Shown in pieces: positions 18,413-26,690 of a stretch of 64,000 nt of DNA (position 1 is its first letter; the number at the start of each line of letters is the position of its first letter). Origin of the DNA: Marinobacter sp. LV10R510-11A (GTDB lineage: Bacteria; Pseudomonadota; Gammaproteobacteria; Pseudomonadales; Oleiphilaceae); NCBI RefSeq assembly GCF_900215155.1, contig NZ_LT907980.1, positions 3,906,001-3,970,000 on the forward strand, read 5' to 3'. Below the pieces are notes generated by a model. That model made no database searches, was not told the origin of the DNA, and saw only the letters and a program-made list of their open reading frames with translations. Position numbers and translations under genes: made by a program.

Positions 18413-19165
18413 ATGAGACTTTTAAAAGTACTATCACGCGTTCTGGAGTACCCCTCCGCTGAGCTTCAGGCCTCCAAAGATGCCATGGTTGCGGTTGTTC
18501 TTGAGGACACTCAATTGCCCCGAAAAAACAAGGAGCAACTGCTACAGGCTATCGATCGCCTTTGTGACGGCAATCTTCTAGACCTTGAGGAGTCCTACAC
18601 AGGCACCTTCGACAAAGGCCGCGCCACTTCACTGCTGCTGTTTGAGCACGTGCACGGGGAATCTCGTGATCGCGGCCAGGCGATGGTCGATCTGATGGAA
18701 CAGTATCGTGCCAACGGGCTGGAAATAGACGCAAAAGAGCTGCCGGATTATCTGCCGCTGTTCTTGGAGTACCTGTCGACCCGTCCTTGGGATGAGATCA
18801 AAAACTGGCTGGAAGATATCCACCATATTCTTGGCCTTCTAGGCGAGCGGCTTTATCAACGTGAGAGTTTATATCACGTTGCTATGGACTCTTTGCTGGA
18901 GCTGTCTGGCCGTACCACAGACCGTCAGGAGTTGGCGCAAATTGTTGCCTCGGAAGAGCGCGACGATACGCCAGAAGCTCTGGACAAGGTCTGGGAAGAA
19001 GAAATGGTGAAGTTTGTGGACGATCAGGGCAGCTCTTGCAGCACCGGCGACGTTGTTGGCCAGCGCCGCCGCGAGATGGAGCAGACTCAGACTATTCACC
19101 TCAGTGACCATCTGATGACGGATGTAACGCCCGCTCAGGCTCGTGCCGCGGTTAGAGACGCCTGA
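18413..19165 (+). CDS. narJ: Nitrate reductase assembly chaperone NarJ
   Basis: All-helical TorD/NarJ-family chaperone, 250 residues. It binds the NarG N-terminus and is needed for Mo-cofactor and FS0 insertion before membrane attachment through NarI. Family segments seen include MRLLKVLSRVLEYPSAELQ at the start, and LPDYLPLFLEYLSTRPW with the following acidic helix near residues 102-122. A strong ribosome site (AAGGAGGCCTCT) precedes the ATG. It lies between narH and narI as is standard. Confidence 0.95.
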   Translation: MRLLKVLSRVLEYPSAELQASKDAMVAVVLEDTQLPRKNKEQLLQAIDRLCDGNLLDLEESYTGTFDKGRATSLLLFEHVHGESRDRGQAMVDLMEQYRANGLEIDAKELPDYLPLFLEYLSTRPWDEIKNWLEDIHHILGLLGERLYQRESLYHVAMDSLLELSGRTTDRQELAQIVASEERDDTPEALDKVWEEEMVKFVDDQGSSCSTGDVVGQRRREMEQTQTIHLSDHLMTDVTPAQARAAVRDA

Positions 19166-19185
19166 CGGCGCAGGAGGAGACCAAG

Positions 19186-19866
19186 ATGATGTCTTATCTA
19201 AACACACTGATTTTCGGGATCTACCCGTACATCGCTCTGGTGGTGTTATTTGTTGGCACCTGGGCAAGATACGACCATGGGCAGTTCACCTGGAGAGCCC
19301 AGTCCAGCCAAATGCTACGCAAGAAAAACATGGTGCTGGCCAGCGTGCTTTTCCATGTGGGTATCTTGGTGATCTTCTTCGGCCACCTGGTTGGTCTGCT
19401 GACGCCGCACTTTATGTACGAACCCTTCATGAGCGCCGGCACCAAGCAGGTGATGGCGATTGTGGTGGGTGGTATTGCCGGGGTGATGTGCTTGGTGGGT
19501 GGAGTCATGTTGGCCCATCGACGGCTGACGGATCCCAGGATCAAGGCCAGTAGCGCCTTTGCCGATAACATGATTATTGTGGTTTTGGTGGTGCAGGTAG
19601 TACTGGGGCTGGCAACCATTTTTCCAACCTTGGGCCACCTTGACGGTGGCACCATGATGCGGCTTGCCAGCTGGGCACAGAGCATCTTTACGTTCCAGGG
19701 TGGAGCCGCCGAGTACATGGTGGGCATACACTGGATCTATAAGCTGCACATGTTCCTAGGCCTGACGATCTTTGTACTCTTCCCGTTCACGCGGTTGGTG
19801 CACATGCTGAGCGTGCCGCTGGAGTATTTCGGGCGGAAGTACCAGGTGGTGCGCAAGCGGGCTTAA
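19186..19866 (+). CDS. narI: Respiratory nitrate reductase gamma subunit NarI (cytochrome b)
   Basis: Membrane diheme cytochrome b of 226 residues that oxidises quinol at the periplasmic side and passes electrons to NarH. Five hydrophobic helices are visible. Histidines in the helix LFHVGILVIFFGH, and later in IHWIYKLHMFLG and FTRLVHMLS, fit the four heme ligands. The N-terminus MSYLNTLIFGIYPYI is typical. ATG at 19186 or 19189 after AGGAGGAGACC. Last gene of narGHJI; followed by a GC-rich repeat island before the foldase gene. Confidence 0.95.
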   Translation: MMSYLNTLIFGIYPYIALVVLFVGTWARYDHGQFTWRAQSSQMLRKKNMVLASVLFHVGILVIFFGHLVGLLTPHFMYEPFMSAGTKQVMAIVVGGIAGVMCLVGGVMLAHRRLTDPRIKASSAFADNMIIVVLVVQVVLGLATIFPTLGHLDGGTMMRLASWAQSIFTFQGGAAEYMVGIHWIYKLHMFLGLTIFVLFPFTRLVHMLSVPLEYFGRKYQVVRKRA

Positions 19867-19879
19867 GAGATAAAACGCG

Positions 19880-20045
19880 CCCCCTCTCCCCCGACCCCTC
19901 CCCCGACCCCTCCCCCGCGAGGGGGGAGGGGAGCTAAACAACTAGCGCCTTAAAGTTCCCTGTTCCTCTATGGAAGAGGGAGAGCTACACAATCAAAGCC
20001 TTAAACTCCCTCTCCCCTCGCGGGAGAGGGCTGGGGAGAGGGGGC
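19880..20045. repeat. GC-rich REP-like palindromic repeat island
   Basis: Between narI and the foldase gene. Outer arms CGCCCCCTCTCCC (19879-19891) and GGGAGAGGGGGCG (20034-20046) are complementary. Inside are tandem CCCCGACCCCTC units, a CCTCCCCCGCGAGGGGGGAGG hairpin (about 19911-19931), a weaker CCTCTATGGAAGAGG, and CTCTCCCCTCGCGGGAGAG (about 20011-20029). The same family recurs at 61,499-61,658. It could attenuate transcription or protect the 3' end of the nar message. No transposase is nearby. Confidence 0.8.
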
Positions 20046-20073
20046 GCATTGACCACATTTACGGAGACTTACC

Positions 20074-20880
20074 ATGCAACTCATCCCCACCGGTGAAGCC
20101 GAAAAGCCCAGAAACCAGTTTCCGCCCGTTTATGTGGGTGACACCCTGATTCCCGAGGAAGATATCGCCCGGGAAATGCAGCACCACCCAGCGGAAGAGG
20201 TTTCTGAGGCTTGGCACAGCGCCGCTAAAAGCTTGGTTATTCGTGAGCTTCTACTGCAACAAGCAAAAGCCCTGCAGCTGCCAGAAGAACTAGATGAAGA
20301 AGATGCCATTGCGCGCCTGCTGGAGCAGGAACTGGATGTGCCAGAACCCAGCGATGCGGATTGCGAGCGTTTTCATGCTTCCAACCCTAGCCGGTTCCGC
20401 AGCCCAACGCTGATGGCCGTGAGCCATATTCTGCTGGCCGCTGCGCCGGATGATGTGCCAGAACGCATGCGTCAAGAAGATGTAGGGCAGCAGTTGCTGT
20501 CCTCCTTGCTCGAAGGCCGTGCCCAGTTTACGCCACTGGCCAAACAATACTCTGCCTGTGAGTCCCGCCATCAAGGCGGCAGCCTTGGCCAGATTAGCAA
20601 GGGGCAAACCGTTGAAGAATTTGAGCGGCCAGTGCTTACGCTCAAAGAAGGCCTTAACCCGGAACTGATTGAAAGCCGCTATGGCTGGCACATTGTGCGA
20701 GTGGATCAGCGTATTGATGGCGAGCAGTTGCCATACGAGCACGTGAAGCCAAAGATTCGCCAATACCTGAGTGAGAGCGTTACCCGCCGGGCATTCCGCC
20801 AGTATCTGCAGGTGTGCGCAGCTGAAACAGGCGTTCAAGGTGTGGATCTTGAAATACCCGATTCGCCGCTGATGCAGTAG
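20074..20880 (+). CDS. PpiC/parvulin-type peptidyl-prolyl isomerase linked to narGHJI
   Basis: Protein of 268 residues with a helical N-terminal part (about 1-125) and a parvulin domain (about 125-230: LMAVSHILL, FTPLAKQYSACESRHQGGSLGQ, GWHIVRVDQ). No signal peptide is visible, so it should be cytoplasmic, unlike SurA or PpiD. Foldases of this type, often called NifM-like, commonly follow narGHJI in denitrifying gammaproteobacteria as I recall; a role in nitrate-reductase maturation is inferred from position. ATG at 20074 after CGGAGA. It is separated from narI by the repeat island, so expression may be partly uncoupled. Confidence 0.85.
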   Translation: MQLIPTGEAEKPRNQFPPVYVGDTLIPEEDIAREMQHHPAEEVSEAWHSAAKSLVIRELLLQQAKALQLPEELDEEDAIARLLEQELDVPEPSDADCERFHASNPSRFRSPTLMAVSHILLAAAPDDVPERMRQEDVGQQLLSSLLEGRAQFTPLAKQYSACESRHQGGSLGQISKGQTVEEFERPVLTLKEGLNPELIESRYGWHIVRVDQRIDGEQLPYEHVKPKIRQYLSESVTRRAFRQYLQVCAAETGVQGVDLEIPDSPLMQ

Positions 20881-20935
20881 CTGTTCTCGCGTTGGTAGGT
20901 GAACGGCAACGGAATATAGATAGCAATGTGAATTA

Positions 20936-21017
20936 TTGTGTTAAGTCAATTTTCCCAAAGTAACAGCGATTCTACCTCCATGGAGGGAGCGATTTTTGGG
21001 GTCTATCCTTCTATTAT
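20936..21017 (+). promoter_or_regulatory. Regulatory region of the DNR-type regulator gene
   Basis: Three elements are seen. TTGTG-TTAA-GTCAA (20936-20949) matches an FNR/DNR site at 8 of 10. CCTCCATGGAGG (20975-20986) is a perfect 12-bp palindrome. TATTAT (21012-21017) is a good -10. The palindrome centre is about 43 bp upstream of the implied start point (about 21024), an activator-like position, but its sequence is not FNR-like. The binding protein is unknown. Confidence 0.4.
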
Positions 21018-21061
21018 GTAAAACATGATTTTGAATGCATGATATGAAAGGGGAAACAACA

Positions 21062-21811
21062 ATGGTGGTGATGCAATCTGCAGAAACCCGCTACGCCAAG
21101 CCCGTTCTGGTGGCTAATAACACACTGACCGACGATGAAAACGGGCTGCAGCCATTGCGCAGGCATGCCCTTTTCAATTCGCTCAACGAAGCAGATTTAC
21201 AGAGCCTCATTCTGCAATCTCGCCGCCTTCGTCTTGGGCATCATCAGCTGCTTTACCGGCAGGATATGCCCGCCCATCACTTCTTCTTTGTTATATCCGG
21301 CCGCTTGCGATTATACAGGCTGGACTCGTCCGGTATTGATCGGACGCTCGACAGCATCGCCCCAGGCGACTGCTTTGCGGAAGTCATGATCTATGCCGAT
21401 CCAGCCCGCTATGCCTGCTACGCGGAAGCACTGAAATCCAGCGAAGTTCTGATGCTCCCTGTCAAAGCCTATCAGGAGCTGCTCGAAAGACACCCGGAAT
21501 ACGCGCATGCAGCGCTCCGGCACTACGCCATGCGCGCTGTGTCCAGGTTCCATGACCTTGAAATCATGACTGTTCAGAACGCCCGTGACCGCCTGATCCG
21601 TTACCTGATTGATCTGCTGCCTAACGGGGCTACAGAAGGCGGAGAGGTCGAACTGCCTTTGCCAAAGTGCTTGGTTGCGTCCAGGCTTGCGATGCAGCCA
21701 GAAACCTTCTCCCGAATTCTGGCAGACCTCAAGTCAAACGGGCTGGTGCGGGTCAATCGAAGTAAGCTATTCATCTCCGATCCCAAGCGATTGATCGAAA
21801 TCAGTCAGTAG
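21062..21811 (+). CDS. dnr: Crp/Fnr-family transcriptional regulator, DNR-like
   Basis: Regulator of 249 residues: cyclic-nucleotide-binding-like sensor domain (about 30-150, with GRLRLYRLDSSGIDRTL and GDCFAEV), dimerisation helix, and winged helix (about 185-245). The recognition helix contains ETFSR, matching the ExxSR pattern of FNR/DNR proteins that read TTGAT-N4-ATCAA. No N-terminal cysteine cluster is present, so it is not an O2-sensing FNR/ANR; the DNR subgroup senses NO through heme and drives nir, nor and nos genes. ATG at 21062 after AAAGGGGA; an in-frame ATG at 21035 is the alternative. It sits just upstream of nosR, fitting that role. Confidence 0.82.
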   Translation: MVVMQSAETRYAKPVLVANNTLTDDENGLQPLRRHALFNSLNEADLQSLILQSRRLRLGHHQLLYRQDMPAHHFFFVISGRLRLYRLDSSGIDRTLDSIAPGDCFAEVMIYADPARYACYAEALKSSEVLMLPVKAYQELLERHPEYAHAALRHYAMRAVSRFHDLEIMTVQNARDRLIRYLIDLLPNGATEGGEVELPLPKCLVASRLAMQPETFSRILADLKSNGLVRVNRSKLFISDPKRLIEISQ

Positions 21812-21834
21812 TAAATAGAAAGGATATTGCCTCC

Positions 21835-22236
21835 ATGATTAGCAGTTACAGTGATCTGATCAAAGCAACGAAGGACGAGCATGAGCCCCAGCGTTTGCTG
21901 TTCGTTTTCTGCCGCGCAGAATTACCAGATGATGCGTCCGCAGACGAAAAGGCCGCATTTGAGCGAGGTGAGGGTGGGGCGCTTACCCCCGTTATCTGTG
22001 TCGACAAGGCCCCACAAGAAGTCTCAGAGTTTTCTGCCCTAGTTGATGAATCTAGCAGTACCGGCCAGTCTTGGGATGTTGTGTTTGTTGCTGCCATGTC
22101 TGGCCGGGGCGGTACCCCTCCGTCTTCAGACGAAGCTCAGCAGCCGATGACTATGATGGTGGAGTCAATTCGCCTAGGGCACGTTAGCAATTACCTGCCT
22201 CTGGATAAGAGTGGGGAGGCCGTAAGTCTCGGCTGA
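21835..22236 (+). CDS. Small acidic protein of unknown function between dnr and nosR
   Basis: Cytoplasmic-looking protein of 133 residues with no signal peptide, membrane segment or cofactor motif. Seen: PQRLLFVFCRAELPDD, GGALTPVICVDKAPQEV, and SWDVVFVAAMSGRGG, an alternation of hydrophobic strands and acidic loops. I recall similar short proteins in other denitrifying pseudomonads, sometimes labelled ribonucleotide reductase subunit alpha; nothing in the sequence supports that label. The start follows the regulator stop by 23 bp with AAAGGATATTG upstream, so it is probably cotranscribed with dnr. A link to denitrification is inferred from position only. Confidence 0.8.
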   Translation: MISSYSDLIKATKDEHEPQRLLFVFCRAELPDDASADEKAAFERGEGGALTPVICVDKAPQEVSEFSALVDESSSTGQSWDVVFVAAMSGRGGTPPSSDEAQQPMTMMVESIRLGHVSNYLPLDKSGEAVSLG

Positions 22237-22362
22237 TCCGGGGCTGCCCTTTGGTTGTTCACGGGAAGATATAGCCATACAGAGGTATGTGATTTATTTC
22301 TCAAACGCCTAGGCTACTTAGGTCAGGTTTAGGTGATTTGCTGTTTCTGTCGGGGGCTTGTT

Positions 22363-24513
22363 TTGAACGCTATTTTCCGTACCGTGCTTTGTTTTTTTAC
22401 CCTGCTGCTGGTCATTGTGCCCCAGGCACAGGCCGAACCGGTCAGTAAATATGAGCCTGTGGCCGGACGCCAGGTTATCCAGAAGGCCTTCCCGGAAGTT
22501 ACCCGGCTTGAGCCCCGGGAAAATAACCGGGCCATTCAGGAGCTATACGCCGGTGACGAGCTGAAAGGTTACGCTTACCAATCCCTCGATTTCGTTCAGA
22601 CTCCCGCCTATTCCGGCAAGCCATTGAATATCATGGTAGTTCTGAATACCGAAGGTACCATCCGCTTTGCCAAAGTGATTCACCATGATGAGCCCATACT
22701 TCTGGTGGGCATCCCCGAAAGCAAGCTCCACGCCTTTACCGACCAGTACACCGGCCTGAAAGCAGACCAGCGAGTAACGGTGGGAGGAACCTCCAGCGAG
22801 CGTAAGGTTGCCGTTGACGGGCTCTCAGGCGCCACCGTGACAGTGATGGTGGCTAACCAAGTCATCATGCGAACGGCGCACCGGATTGGCGTTGAATTGG
22901 GGCTGGTGGAAGGCAGTGGCATCAAACGTCAGCCGGTAGCTGAAGTTAACAAAGGTGACTTTCAGTCACGCAGCTGGGAGGAGCTTACCGGCGATGGCTC
23001 AATTCGCCGCATGCTGCTCACCAAAGGGCAGGTAGATGATTCGTTTAAAGGCACTGAAGCTGAGGGCGTTGAAACAGCGGCTCCAGATGAGCGGGATGAG
23101 CCGCTGATTGATCTATACGCAGCTTATCTTGATGTTCCGACTATCGGCCGCAATCTGCTCGGTGAAAGTCAGTTCGAATGGCTGACCTCTAAGTTGGAAG
23201 AAGGGGAGCAGGCCATCGCCGTTATGGCCAGCGGTGAGTATTCCTTTAAAGGCTCGGGCTACGTGCGCGGCGGTATTTTTGATCGCGTTCAGATCCGCCA
23301 GTACGGAGATACTTTCAACTTCCGCGATCTCGATTATTACCGGCTCAGTGATGTGTACGCCGAGGGCATGCCTGAGTTCAAGGAAATGGCCATCTTCATC
23401 GTCCGGCAGCAGCACAAATTCGATCCGGGTACGCCCTGGACTCTGGAGCTGACCGTAAAACGCCAAACCGGCCCTCTGGATAGTGAATTCCAAGTGTTCC
23501 CGTTGGAGTACCAGTTGCTGGGTCAGTATTACACCCGCGCCGAAGTAGTGCTTACGGACGAGGAGTGGCTCGAAGAGCAGCCACTGTGGGTGCAGGTTTG
23601 GTATCAGCGCCAGTTCCAGGTCATTGTTCTGGGTATCGGCATTTTTGTGCTGCTGTTGATTCTGTTCTTCCAAGACTGGCTGGTGAAGAAGCCTAATCTT
23701 ACGCGCTGGATTCGCCACGGGTTTCTTACCTACACACTGTTCTTTATCGGTTGGTATGCGCTCGGTCAGCTGTCCATTGTGAACGTTCTGGCTTTTGTGC
23801 ACAGCTTGGTCAGTGGCTTTACGTGGGAAACCTTCCTGATTGATCCGGTAGTCTTTGTGCTCTGGGCTGTAGTGGCCGGCATCGTGTTGCTTTGGGGTAG
23901 GGCAGTTTATTGCGGATGGCTGTGCCCATTCGGTGCACTGCAGGAGCTGATTAACGAGATTGCACGCAAGCTTAAAGTGCCCCAGTACACCGTGCCTTGG
24001 CCCATCCATGAACGTTTGTGGGCCCTGAAGTACATCATTTTATTGGTGCTGTTCGGGGTCTCCTTAGACTCCCTGGCGACTGCAGAAAAAATGGCGGAAA
24101 TTGAGCCCTTCAAAACCGCGATTACCCTGCACTTTGACCGCAGTTGGCCATTTGTAACTTACGCAGCACTGCTGCTTTTTGTGAACCTTTTCACCCGCAA
24201 AGTGTTCTGCCGCTACATGTGCCCACTCGGTGCTGCGCTGGCCATACCTACGAAGCTGCGAGTATTCGACTGGCTTAAGCGTCGCAAGGAGTGCGGCACC
24301 CCTTGCCAGCTGTGCGCCAATGAATGTGAAGTTCAGGCTATTCACCCTGACGGCACCATTAATTACCAGGAATGCCATTACTGCCTGGATTGCCAGGTGA
24401 CCTATTTCGATGACAATAAATGCCCGCCGCTGATCGTCAAGCGCAGGGGCAGGCGTCGTGGTCATAACGCACCGGGCCGCCCGGAGGAGATCCCAGTGGT
24501 TCAGGTGACCTAG
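22363..24513 (+). CDS. nosR: NosR, flavin/Fe-S membrane protein required for N2O reductase
   Basis: Polytopic protein of 716 residues that supplies electrons to and supports assembly of NosZ. Seen: signal peptide (NAIFRTVLCFFTLLLVIVP, cleavage after AQA), periplasmic FMN-binding domain with the flavinylation motif DGLSGATVT (about 150-160), several membrane helices from about 430, two CxxxCP motifs (YCGWLCPFGA, CRYMCPLGA), and a C-terminal cysteine-rich part (CGTPCQLCANEC, CHYCLDC) for [4Fe-4S] clusters. The start chosen is TTG at 22363, with GGGGG at 22352-22356, because it gives a clean signal peptide; a GTG at 22333 is the alternative. No convincing FNR/DNR box was found in the 96 bp upstream. 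Marks a clade I nos cluster. Confidence 0.94.
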   Translation: MNAIFRTVLCFFTLLLVIVPQAQAEPVSKYEPVAGRQVIQKAFPEVTRLEPRENNRAIQELYAGDELKGYAYQSLDFVQTPAYSGKPLNIMVVLNTEGTIRFAKVIHHDEPILLVGIPESKLHAFTDQYTGLKADQRVTVGGTSSERKVAVDGLSGATVTVMVANQVIMRTAHRIGVELGLVEGSGIKRQPVAEVNKGDFQSRSWEELTGDGSIRRMLLTKGQVDDSFKGTEAEGVETAAPDERDEPLIDLYAAYLDVPTIGRNLLGESQFEWLTSKLEEGEQAIAVMASGEYSFKGSGYVRGGIFDRVQIRQYGDTFNFRDLDYYRLSDVYAEGMPEFKEMAIFIVRQQHKFDPGTPWTLELTVKRQTGPLDSEFQVFPLEYQLLGQYYTRAEVVLTDEEWLEEQPLWVQVWYQRQFQVIVLGIGIFVLLLILFFQDWLVKKPNLTRWIRHGFLTYTLFFIGWYALGQLSIVNVLAFVHSLVSGFTWETFLIDPVVFVLWAVVAGIVLLWGRAVYCGWLCPFGALQELINEIARKLKVPQYTVPWPIHERLWALKYIILLVLFGVSLDSLATAEKMAEIEPFKTAITLHFDRSWPFVTYAALLLFVNLFTRKVFCRYMCPLGAALAIPTKLRVFDWLKRRKECGTPCQLCANECEVQAIHPDGTINYQECHYCLDCQVTYFDDNKCPPLIVKRRGRRRGHNAPGRPEEIPVVQVT

Positions 24514-24574
24514 CAATACAAAATCAAAAAAATGAGAAATAAGACCGCCATTACCAATAACGGAGTTGGATGTT

Positions 24575-26470
24575 ATGAAAAAAAAAGATGAACTGAGTAC
24601 GGAGACCTCTGAAGCTGAGCAAAGTGGTTTCAGCCGTCGCCGATTCATGGGCGCTGCCGCTCTGGCGGGTGTCGCTGGCGCAACTGGGCTTGGATCTGCG
24701 GTGATGTCACGCGAATCGTTTGCCGCTGCTGCGAAAGACGCGCAAAACAAGATTCAGGTTGAGCCTGGCGAGCTGGACGAATACTACGGCTTTTGGAGCG
24801 GTGGTCAGTCTGGTGAGGTTCGTGTAATGGGCATACCGTCCATGCGAGAGCTGATGCGAATTCCGGTTTTTAACCTGGACGGCGCCACCGGCTGGGGCAT
24901 GACCAACGAGAGTAAAGACATTCTCGGACACGATAAAGAGTTTGTGAGCGGCGATTGTCACCACCCGCACATCTCAATGACCGACGGTCGTTACGATGGC
25001 AAATACCTGTTCATAAACGATAAAGCCAACACCCGTGTGGCACGTATCCGTTTGGACATCATGAAGTGTGACAAGATTACCCACATTCCGAACGTGCAAG
25101 CCATTCACGGTTTGCGCCTGCAGAAAGTACCGTATACCAAGTACGTGTTCTGTAACGCCGAGTACGTTATTCCTCATCCGAACGATGGTAGCGACTTCTC
25201 GATGGAGAACAGCTACACCATGTTCAACGCTTTGGATGCGGAAACCATGGAAGTCGCCTGGCAGGTGATTGTAGACGGCAATCTGGATAATACCGACGCG
25301 GATTACACAGGCAAGTATGCGGCCTCTACCTGCTACAATTCCGAGAAAGCCTTGGATCTGGCCGGCACCATGCGCAACGACCGCGACTGGGCGGTGGTGT
25401 TTAACGTTGAGCGCATTGAAGAAGCTGTGAAAAATGGTGACTTCAAAACTCTGGGCGATTCCAAAGTACCGGTCGTTGATGGCCGCGGAAAATCTAGGCT
25501 CACCCGTTATATTCCTGTGCCGAAGAACCCGCATGGGCTGAATACGTCTCCAGATGGTAAATACTTCATTGCCGCCGGTAAGCTATCGCCCACCTGCACG
25601 GTTATTGCGATTGATAAACTGGACGATTTGTTCGATGACAAAATCGAGCTTCGCGATGCAGTTGTCGCTGAGCCGGAGCTAGGCCTTGGGCCTCTGCACA
25701 CCACGTTTGATGGCCGTGGCAATGCCTACACCACGTTGTTTATCGATAGCCAGATAGCCAAGTGGAATATCGCCGATGCCGTCAAGCACTACAACGGCGA
25801 AGATGTAAATTACCTGCGCCAGAAACTGGATGTGCATTACCAGCCTGGCCACAACCATGCGTCACTGACAGAAACCAGCGATGCTGATGGTAAGTGGCTT
25901 GTGGTACTGTCGAAGTTTTCCAAAGACCGCTTCCTGCCGGTTGGTCCGCTGCACCCAGAAAACGATCAGTTGATCGATATTTCTGGTGATGAAATGAAGC
26001 TGGTGCACGATGGTCCGGCCTTTGCAGAACCTCACGATTGTATTCTTGTACGTCGCGATCAGATCAAAACCAAGAAGGTCTATACCCGGGACGATCCGTA
26101 TTTCGCCAGTGCCCGCGAGCAAGCGAAGAAGGACGGCATCACGCTTGAAGCAGACAACAAGGTTATCCGCGATGGCAAAAAGGTGCGGGTGTATATTACG
26201 TCTGTGGCGCCTATGTTCAATACGACCGAGTTCAAGGTTAAGCAAGGCGATGAGGTGACGGTGTATGTTACGAACCTAGATACGATTGAGGACGTGACTC
26301 ATGGTTTCTGCATGGTCAACCATGGTGTTCAGATGGAAATTAGCCCACAGCAGACGTCTTCGGTGACGTTTGTTGCGGATAAGCCGGGCGTTCATTGGTA
26401 CTATTGCAACTGGTTCTGTCACGCTCTGCACATGGAGATGACTGGCCGGATGTTGGTAGAGAAGGCCTGA
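24575..26470 (+). CDS. nosZ: Nitrous-oxide reductase NosZ
   Basis: Periplasmic copper enzyme of 631 residues that reduces N2O to N2. Seen: Tat signal with SRRRFMG (about residues 23-29), a seven-bladed propeller with the CuZ histidines in DCHHPHIS and later GHNHASL and AEPHD, and a C-terminal cupredoxin with the CuA ligands in [18 protein letters not shown]. The Tat leader and adjacent nosR make this the typical (clade I) enzyme. ATG at 24575 follows GGAG by 9 bp; a TTG at 24566 is less likely. Followed by a strong terminator, so nosZ probably has its own abundant message. Confidence 0.97.
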   Translation: MKKKDELSTETSEAEQSGFSRRRFMGAAALAGVAGATGLGSAVMSRESFAAAAKDAQNKIQVEPGELDEYYGFWSGGQSGEVRVMGIPSMRELMRIPVFNLDGATGWGMTNESKDILGHDKEFVSGDCHHPHISMTDGRYDGKYLFINDKANTRVARIRLDIMKCDKITHIPNVQAIHGLRLQKVPYTKYVFCNAEYVIPHPNDGSDFSMENSYTMFNALDAETMEVAWQVIVDGNLDNTDADYTGKYAASTCYNSEKALDLAGTMRNDRDWAVVFNVERIEEAVKNGDFKTLGDSKVPVVDGRGKSRLTRYIPVPKNPHGLNTSPDGKYFIAAGKLSPTCTVIAIDKLDDLFDDKIELRDAVVAEPELGLGPLHTTFDGRGNAYTTLFIDSQIAKWNIADAVKHYNGEDVNYLRQKLDVHYQPGHNHASLTETSDADGKWLVVLSKFSKDRFLPVGPLHPENDQLIDISGDEMKLVHDGPAFAEPHDCILVRRDQIKTKKVYTRDDPYFASAREQAKKDGITLEADNKVIRDGKKVRVYITSVAPMFNTTEFKVKQGDEVTVYVTNLDTIEDVTHGFCMVNHGVQMEISPQQTSSVTFVADKPGVHWYYCNWFCHALHMEMTGRMLVEKA

Positions 26471-26480
26471 TTTAGACGTT

Positions 26481-26515
26481 AAAACCGGAGCTCCTTAGTG
26501 GGCTCCGGTTTTTTA
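26481..26515 (+). terminator. Rho-independent terminator after nosZ
   Basis: AAAACCGGAGC (26481-26491) pairs with GCTCCGGTTTT (26502-26512) around a 10-base loop and ends in a six-T run. The stem is GC-rich and 10 bp after the nosZ stop. It should separate nosZ from nosDFYL or reduce read-through. Confidence 0.9.
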
Positions 26516-26531
26516 GTTATGTTTCGGAGAA

Positions 26532-26649
26532 GCAAATCAAGGGAAGAGGGTCTTTCAAAACACGCTCCTTGCGGCACATCCATATGGCGCTTGGGCTCCG
26601 CCATCCATGGCTCCGCACAGTTTTGAAAGACCCTCTTCCCTTGCTTTGC
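26532..26649. repeat. 118-bp long inverted repeat between nosZ and nosD
   Basis: The arms CAAGGGAAGAGGGTCTTTC+AAAAC (26538-26561) and its exact complement (26620-26643) are 24 bp and perfect; beyond one T/C mismatch they extend 5 more pairs to 26532 and 26649. The 58-bp spacer holds smaller GC-rich stems (for instance TGGCG...CGCCA). No T-run follows and no ORF lies within, so it is not a plain terminator. It could be a MITE- or REP-type element or an RNA-stabilising hairpin. The perfect arms argue for recent insertion or selection. Confidence 0.85.
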
Positions 26650-26690
26650 CAGAATTTGCAGCAAGCCTTGAACCTATTGAGTGATCGTTG

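Noticed and set aside
22237..22362. FNR/DNR box expected upstream of nosR
   Set aside because: No stretch matches TTGAT-N4-ATCAA at 7 or more of 10 positions with sensible spacing. nosR may be read from the dnr promoter.
23113..24009. Open frame of 298 codons antisense to nosR
   Set aside because: nosR is certain on the other strand, and the antisense product has no recognisable motif.
24514..24574. Promoter or DNR site directly before nosZ
   Set aside because: The 61-bp gap is A-rich but has neither a box nor a convincing -10/-35 pair.
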